DNA of 7,133 nt, from assembly GCA_016220045.1 (NCBI GenBank), contig JACRIP010000138.1:1-7133 (forward strand), written 5' to 3'. Positions 4,924-7,133 of this stretch are shown here, piece by piece (position 1 is the stretch's first letter; each line of letters starts with the position of its first letter). Below the pieces are notes generated by a model that made no database searches, was not told the origin of the DNA, and saw nothing but the letters and a program-made list of their open reading frames with translations. The translations under genes were made by a program, and so were the position numbers. The DNA is from Planctomycetota bacterium (lineage in GTDB: Bacteria; Planctomycetota; MHYJ01; WSZJ01; JACPWG01).

Positions 4924-5313
4924 ATGAAGACACCGCGGACGAAGGGCCGGTCCCCGGCGACGCCGGCGCCCCCGCTGCAGGCCACGGCCCGGGTCTCTTC
5001 GCGGGGCCAGGTGGTGATTCCCAAGGCGCTGCGGACCCACTTCGGGATCCGCACCGGCCAGTCGCTGACCTTTCAGGTCGCCGATCGCGACCTGATGAGC
5101 GTGTGGGTGGACGTGGGGGATCCGCTGGTGTGGATGGAGGGCATGCTCAAGGGCCCGGGCCCGAGTCTGGTGGATGAGCTGATCGAGGAGCACCGTCGTG
5201 ACGCCGAGCGCGAAAACAGTAGTCTTGGACGCCTCCGCGCTCCTGGCCTGGCTCCTGGTCGAGCCCGGGCACGCCGAGGTCCGGCGCACGCTGCTGGCCG
5301 CGCGAAAGAATGA
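4924..5313 (+). CDS. AbrB/MazE-like (VapB-type) antitoxin
   Basis: The protein is 129 aa. Residues 20-62 form a swapped-hairpin AbrB DNA-binding domain (ATARVSSRGQVVIPKALRTH, then FGIRTGQSLTFQV). The N-terminal 19 residues are a Pro/Lys/Arg-rich lead. Residues about 80-97 (PSLVDELIEEHRRDAERE) look like the acidic/basic helix that neutralises a PIN toxin. Its expected job is to bind and inhibit the toxin encoded next to it and to repress the shared promoter. The start is set by GGAGG seven bases upstream. The frame does not stop at the toxin start but runs 116 nt into the toxin gene, adding an Arg/Ala/Pro-rich tail (about 97-129) that looks like an out-of-frame by-product. Family antitoxins usually end around 80-95 aa. 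Family assignment is confident. The exact subfamily and whether the tail matters are not. Confidence 0.87.
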   Translation: MKTPRTKGRSPATPAPPLQATARVSSRGQVVIPKALRTHFGIRTGQSLTFQVADRDLMSVWVDVGDPLVWMEGMLKGPGPSLVDELIEEHRRDAERENSSLGRLRAPGLAPGRARARRGPAHAAGRAKE

Positions 5314-5611
5314 ATGCCGCGCGTTCCTCAACCTCGTGACGCTGGGCGAGATCGTCTATCGCATCGAGCAGCGGCATGGCGCGATCGCATCCCAGCGCTT
5401 CCTCAAGGGGGTGGACGGCCTCGGACTCGTGTTGCACGGCGTCTCGCGCGACCTCGCCGTTTCCGCCGGCCGCTTCAAACTCGAAACCGGCATTCCGTAC
5501 GTGGATGCATACGTGGCGGCGACTGCGCGCGCGCTGGGCGGAGCCATCCTGACCGCCGATCCCGATTTTCGCAAGGTCGAGAACCGGGTTCTCATACAGT
5601 GGATACGGTAG
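5198..5611 (+). CDS. PIN-domain toxin ribonuclease (VapC-like)
   Basis: The protein is 137 aa, the usual size for VapC-type toxins. PIN ribonucleases use a Mg/Mn-bound acidic cluster to cut RNA, and several VapCs cut tRNA or 23S rRNA. All expected acids are present: D11 in VVLDASALLAWLL, E51 in TLGEIVYR, D103 in YVDAYVAATARALG, and D121/D123 in LTADPDF. The toxin therefore looks active. The start is GTG 5198: an in-frame stop lies at 5180-5182 and the first beta strand begins at residue 7, so no other start fits. Its Shine-Dalgarno GAGGAG (5185-5190) is embedded in the Glu-Glu codons of the antitoxin, 7 nt upstream. Expression is therefore translationally coupled to the antitoxin. The substrate is unknown. 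pheT begins 29 bp downstream. Confidence 0.9.
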   Translation: MTPSAKTVVLDASALLAWLLVEPGHAEVRRTLLAARKNECRAFLNLVTLGEIVYRIEQRHGAIASQRFLKGVDGLGLVLHGVSRDLAVSAGRFKLETGIPYVDAYVAATARALGGAILTADPDFRKVENRVLIQWIR

Positions 5612-5640
5612 ACCATCACGATGAGACTTGAGGGACGACC

Positions 5641-7133
5641 ATGAAATTCACGCTCTCCTGGCTTCACGAATACTGCCGCTGCGAGATCGCGCCGGCCAAG
5701 CTCGAGGAACTCCTGACCAACGCCGGGCTCAAGGTCGAGGCCATGACTCCGCTCGACGGGGGCGAGCTGCAATTCGAGCTTGAGCTGACCGCCAACCGCC
5801 CCGACTGCCTGGGACTGCTCGGCGTCGCGCGCGAAGTCGCGCTCCTCGCCGGCGCCGACGTGCGCCTGCCCAAGGTCGAGGTCCCCTCCGAGGCGCGCCC
5901 CGAGGCCGACGGCGTCCGCGTCGCCATCGAGGAGGCCGAGCTGTGCCCGCGCTACATCGCGCGCGTGCTCAAGGGCGTGCGCGTCGCCCCCTCGCCCGCC
6001 TGGCTCGTCAAGCGCCTCGAGTCGGTCGGCCTGCTGACGGTCAATAACGTGGTCGACGTCACCAACTTCGTCCTCTACGAGACCGGCCAGCCGCTCCACG
6101 CCTTCGACCTCGGCAAGCTCGCCGAGCGCCGCATCGCCGTGCGCCGCGCCCGCGCCGGCGAGAAGATCGCCGCCATCGACGGCAAGACCTACGGTCTTTC
6201 CCCGGCCAACCTCGTCATCGCCGACGGCCGCGGCCCGGTCGCCGTCGCCGGCGTCATGGGCGGCGCCGAGAGCGAAGTCTCCGAGCGCACCACCGACCTC
6301 CTGCTGGAGTGCGCGTACTTCGCGCCCGCGAGCGTCCGCCGCACCTCGCGCGAGCTCGCGCTCAAGTCCGATTCCTCCTACCGTTTCGAGCGCGGCGTCA
6401 ATCCCGCGCAACTGGACTGGGTGGCGCGCCGCGCCGCCGCGCTGATCAAGGAGGTCGCCGGCGGCCTCATCGTCCCCTCCTTCGTCGACGTCGGGTCCTG
6501 GAAGCCCGAGGACCGGCGCGTGACGTTGCGCGCCGCCCGCCTCGAGAAGCTGCTCGGCCGCCGCATCGAGTCCGCCCTCGTGAGCCGCATCCTGCGCGGC
6601 CTCGGCTTCGAGCTCCTCTCCGAATCGGACGAGCGCTGGGAGGTGCGCGTGCCCGCCCATCGCGCCGACGTCGCCCTCGAGGCCGATCTGGGCGAGGAGA
6701 TCGCCCGGATCTACGGCTATGACCGTATCCCGACCACGCCGCGCGTACGCATCGCGCCGGTGCCGGAATCGACCGTCGACCGGATGCGCCGCCGCACGCG
6801 CGAGCTGCTGGTCGGCGCGGGCCTCTTCGAGTGCCTGACGCACTCCTTCCTCGACGAGCGCTACGTCGAGGACTTCGCCTGGGCGGGCGACGGCGCGCCG
6901 GTGGGGCTCCTGAATCGCGACGGCAAGGTCGGGACGATGCTGCGCAAGAGCGTGCTGCCCGGGCTGCTCCTGGTCGCGCGCACGAACGACGCCCACGCGG
7001 CGGAGGCGCCCGGCTTCTTCGAGATCGCGAAGAGCTATTTCCACGGCGCCGACGGCAAGCCGGCCGAGCGCGCCTGCCTCGCGCTCGTGCATCGGGAAGG
7101 GTTCGCCGCGGCGCGCGGCGCGCTCGACCTGGC
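5641..7133 (+). CDS. pheT: Phenylalanine--tRNA ligase beta subunit (partial, 3' end off window), lacking the OB domain
   Basis: Beta subunit of PheRS, which carries the editing site for Tyr-tRNA-Phe and contacts tRNA. 497 codons are visible with no stop before the edge. ATG 5641 has GAGGG at 5630-5634, six bases upstream. The N-terminus MKFTLSWLHEY to about residue 37 matches B1. The usual EMAPII/OB tRNA-binding domain, about 110 residues at 39-150 in E. coli PheT, is absent: GLKVEAMTPLDGG passes straight into LELTANRPDCLGLLGVARE (48-66). The B3/B4 editing region follows (CPRYIARV, VVDVTNF, GQPLHAFD with H153, LLECAYF with E223, YRFERGVNP at 247-255). Then come B5 (about 292-360, ending near EEIARIYGYDRIP) and the start of the catalytic-like B6/B7 (ECLTHSF). 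Reading is continuous on both sides of the gap, so this is a domain-lacking form and not a frameshift. I recall similar short PheT proteins from planctomycetes, but I cannot verify this here. Confidence 0.95.
   Translation, partial: MKFTLSWLHEYCRCEIAPAKLEELLTNAGLKVEAMTPLDGGELQFELELTANRPDCLGLLGVAREVALLAGADVRLPKVEVPSEARPEADGVRVAIEEAELCPRYIARVLKGVRVAPSPAWLVKRLESVGLLTVNNVVDVTNFVLYETGQPLHAFDLGKLAERRIAVRRARAGEKIAAIDGKTYGLSPANLVIADGRGPVAVAGVMGGAESEVSERTTDLLLECAYFAPASVRRTSRELALKSDSSYRFERGVNPAQLDWVARRAAALIKEVAGGLIVPSFVDVGSWKPEDRRVTLRAARLEKLLGRRIESALVSRILRGLGFELLSESDERWEVRVPAHRADVALEADLGEEIARIYGYDRIPTTPRVRIAPVPESTVDRMRRRTRELLVGAGLFECLTHSFLDERYVEDFAWAGDGAPVGLLNRDGKVGTMLRKSVLPGLLLVARTNDAHAAEAPGFFEIAKSYFHGADGKPAERACLALVHREGFAAARGALDL

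Noticed and set aside
4824..5640. Transposon or insertion sequence carrying the toxin-antitoxin pair
   Set aside because: No transposase is encoded, and I found no terminal inverted repeats or flanking target duplication at the edges of the insert. The palindrome at 4886-4914 is better explained as an operator.

Overview
This is a GC-rich bacterial window carrying one conserved translation cluster, all on the plus strand: thrS, infC, rpmI, rplT, pheS, a two-gene toxin-antitoxin module, and pheT, which runs off the right edge. All core genes look intact. The organism cannot be named with certainty. A PheRS beta chain without its N-terminal OB domain, which I remember from planctomycete-type proteins, and the heptanucleotide repeats hint at a member of the PVC group or a relative. 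This is a weak inference.

Layout. Positions 1-112 are a 7-bp tandem array that continues off the left edge. It is followed at once by a TTGACA-type promoter and thrS. A 127-bp leader separates thrS from infC. It holds three perfect hairpins and a possible long-range helix that would bury the infC start. infC has no usable ATG, GTG or TTG near its conserved N-terminus and appears to start at ATC 2231 behind a near-perfect Shine-Dalgarno. rpmI and rplT follow closely, and both have C-terminal tails beyond the usual family length. A strong intrinsic terminator (3560-3590) ends this first unit. A 273-bp hairpin-rich gap leads to pheS.

pheS and pheT, normally adjacent, are separated by 817 bp. 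The insert holds an AbrB-type antitoxin and a PIN-domain (VapC-like) toxin with their own promoter. A perfect 8-bp inverted repeat covers the -10 region and transcription start. pheT begins 29 bp after the toxin stop with no visible promoter of its own, so it probably depends on pheS read-through, the toxin-antitoxin promoter, or both.

Together the genes make two aminoacyl-tRNA synthetases (Thr, Phe), initiation factor IF3 and two 50S proteins. The points most worth attention are the infC start and its leader switch, the autoregulated toxin-antitoxin module wired into the pheS-pheT operon, the 116-nt antitoxin/toxin overlap, and the OB-less PheT.
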